Origin: an uncultured Flammeovirgaceae bacterium
Lineage (GTDB): Bacteria; Bacteroidota; Bacteroidia; Cytophagales; Cyclobacteriaceae
DNA: 6,651 nt
Direction: 5' to 3'
NCBI GenBank assembly: GCA_937138955.1
Contig: CAKZPJ010000572.1
Coordinates: forward strand, 1 to 6,651
The notes beneath the pieces were generated by a model. That model made no database searches and was not told the origin of the DNA. It saw only the letters and a program-made list of their open reading frames with translations. Shown here one piece after another: positions 6,392 to 6,651 of this stretch. Numbering within the stretch: position 1 is the stretch's first letter; every line of letters starts with the position of its first letter. The position numbers were made by a program, and so were the translations under genes.

Positions 6392-6651
6392 GTTTAGTGA
6401 CATCTGCTCTTGCGAGGAAGTTGTAGGAATTGCGGGTGATAGGCGAACAGTAAACGTCGTTCCTTCACCAAGCGTAGAATCTACGTGGATGCTGCCTTTC
6501 ATTTTATCAACGGCCTCTTTCACCAAGTACAATCCTAGACCCGAACCATCTTCTTGAATACTAGCTCGGTAAAACATATCAAATATCTTATTGAGATGTT
6601 CTTTAGCAATTCCCTGCCCGTTATCAGCTACCTGGATAGTGGCTTCCCGAT
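6386..6651 (-). CDS. Sensor histidine kinase, C-terminal ATPase end (runs off right edge)
   Basis: The minus-strand frame is open from the right edge down to a TAG at 6386-6388, giving the last 87 residues of a larger protein. It shows the end of a HATPase_c (GHKL) domain: the G1 box DNGQGI (residues 9-14 of the visible part), an F-box-like IFDMFYRAS (22-30) and the G2 box GSGLGL (35-40). The segment after it, VDSTLGEGTTFTVRL, is typical of the last strands of histidine kinases. This ATP-binding module phosphorylates the upstream histidine, which is outside the window with any sensor domain. An internal ATG at 6575-6577 lies inside the domain and is not the start, since the frame runs through it in family-like sequence. 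There are only 15 or so residues after the domain and no receiver domain, so this is not a hybrid kinase at this end. Its partner regulator is not visible. Confidence 0.9.
   Translation of the reverse strand, partial: REATIQVADNGQGIAKEHLNKIFDMFYRASIQEDGSGLGLYLVKEAVDKMKGSIHVDSTLGEGTTFTVRLSPAIPTTSSQEQMSLNL

Noticed and set aside
6354..6557. 67-codon plus-strand open frame at the right end
   Set aside because: It overlaps the end of uxaA and is antisense to the kinase ATPase domain, which has clear motifs.

Overview
The window looks like chromosomal DNA of a free-living Bacteroidota, most plausibly of the Cytophagales. This rests on moderate GC content, near-absence of Shine-Dalgarno sites before most genes, and protein types typical of that phylum: a DUF885-like secreted protein, a LacX-type mutarotase, a long-form UxaA and a lipoprotein serpin. 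It is a judgement from sequence style and is not proven. I see no mobile element, CRISPR array, tRNA or rRNA.

Layout: a DUF885-like exported protein runs leftward off the left edge (1-559, minus strand). A 292-base divergent region follows, with a 10-base direct repeat and a small hairpin. Four plus-strand genes come next: a secreted alpha-helical-barrel protein, probably glycan-active (852-2384); a LacX-type aldose 1-epimerase (2489-3364); a serpin with a probable lipoprotein signal (3450-4697); and altronate dehydratase UxaA (4739-6391). A sensor histidine kinase enters from the right edge on the minus strand (6386-6651), and its stop overlaps the end of uxaA by six bases.

How the genes may work together: UxaA converts D-altronate to 2-keto-3-deoxy-D-gluconate, a step in galacturonate catabolism. 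A mutarotase and a secreted barrel protein nearby would fit breakdown of a uronate-containing glycan. However, uxaB, uxaC, SusC/SusD and confirmed polysaccharide lyases are not in view, so this is a loose functional neighbourhood and not a demonstrated pathway cluster. A hairpin with a T-run after the epimerase gene probably separates epimerase and serpin transcription. The serpin and uxaA lie 41 bases apart and may share a transcript, which is an odd pairing.

The most distinctive item is the serpin, because serpins are uncommon in bacteria. It keeps the serpin signature, the shutter residues and a largely inhibitory-type hinge, with an unusual Glu-Asn-Met stretch at the predicted scissile bond. 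I found no convincing previously undescribed multi-gene system.
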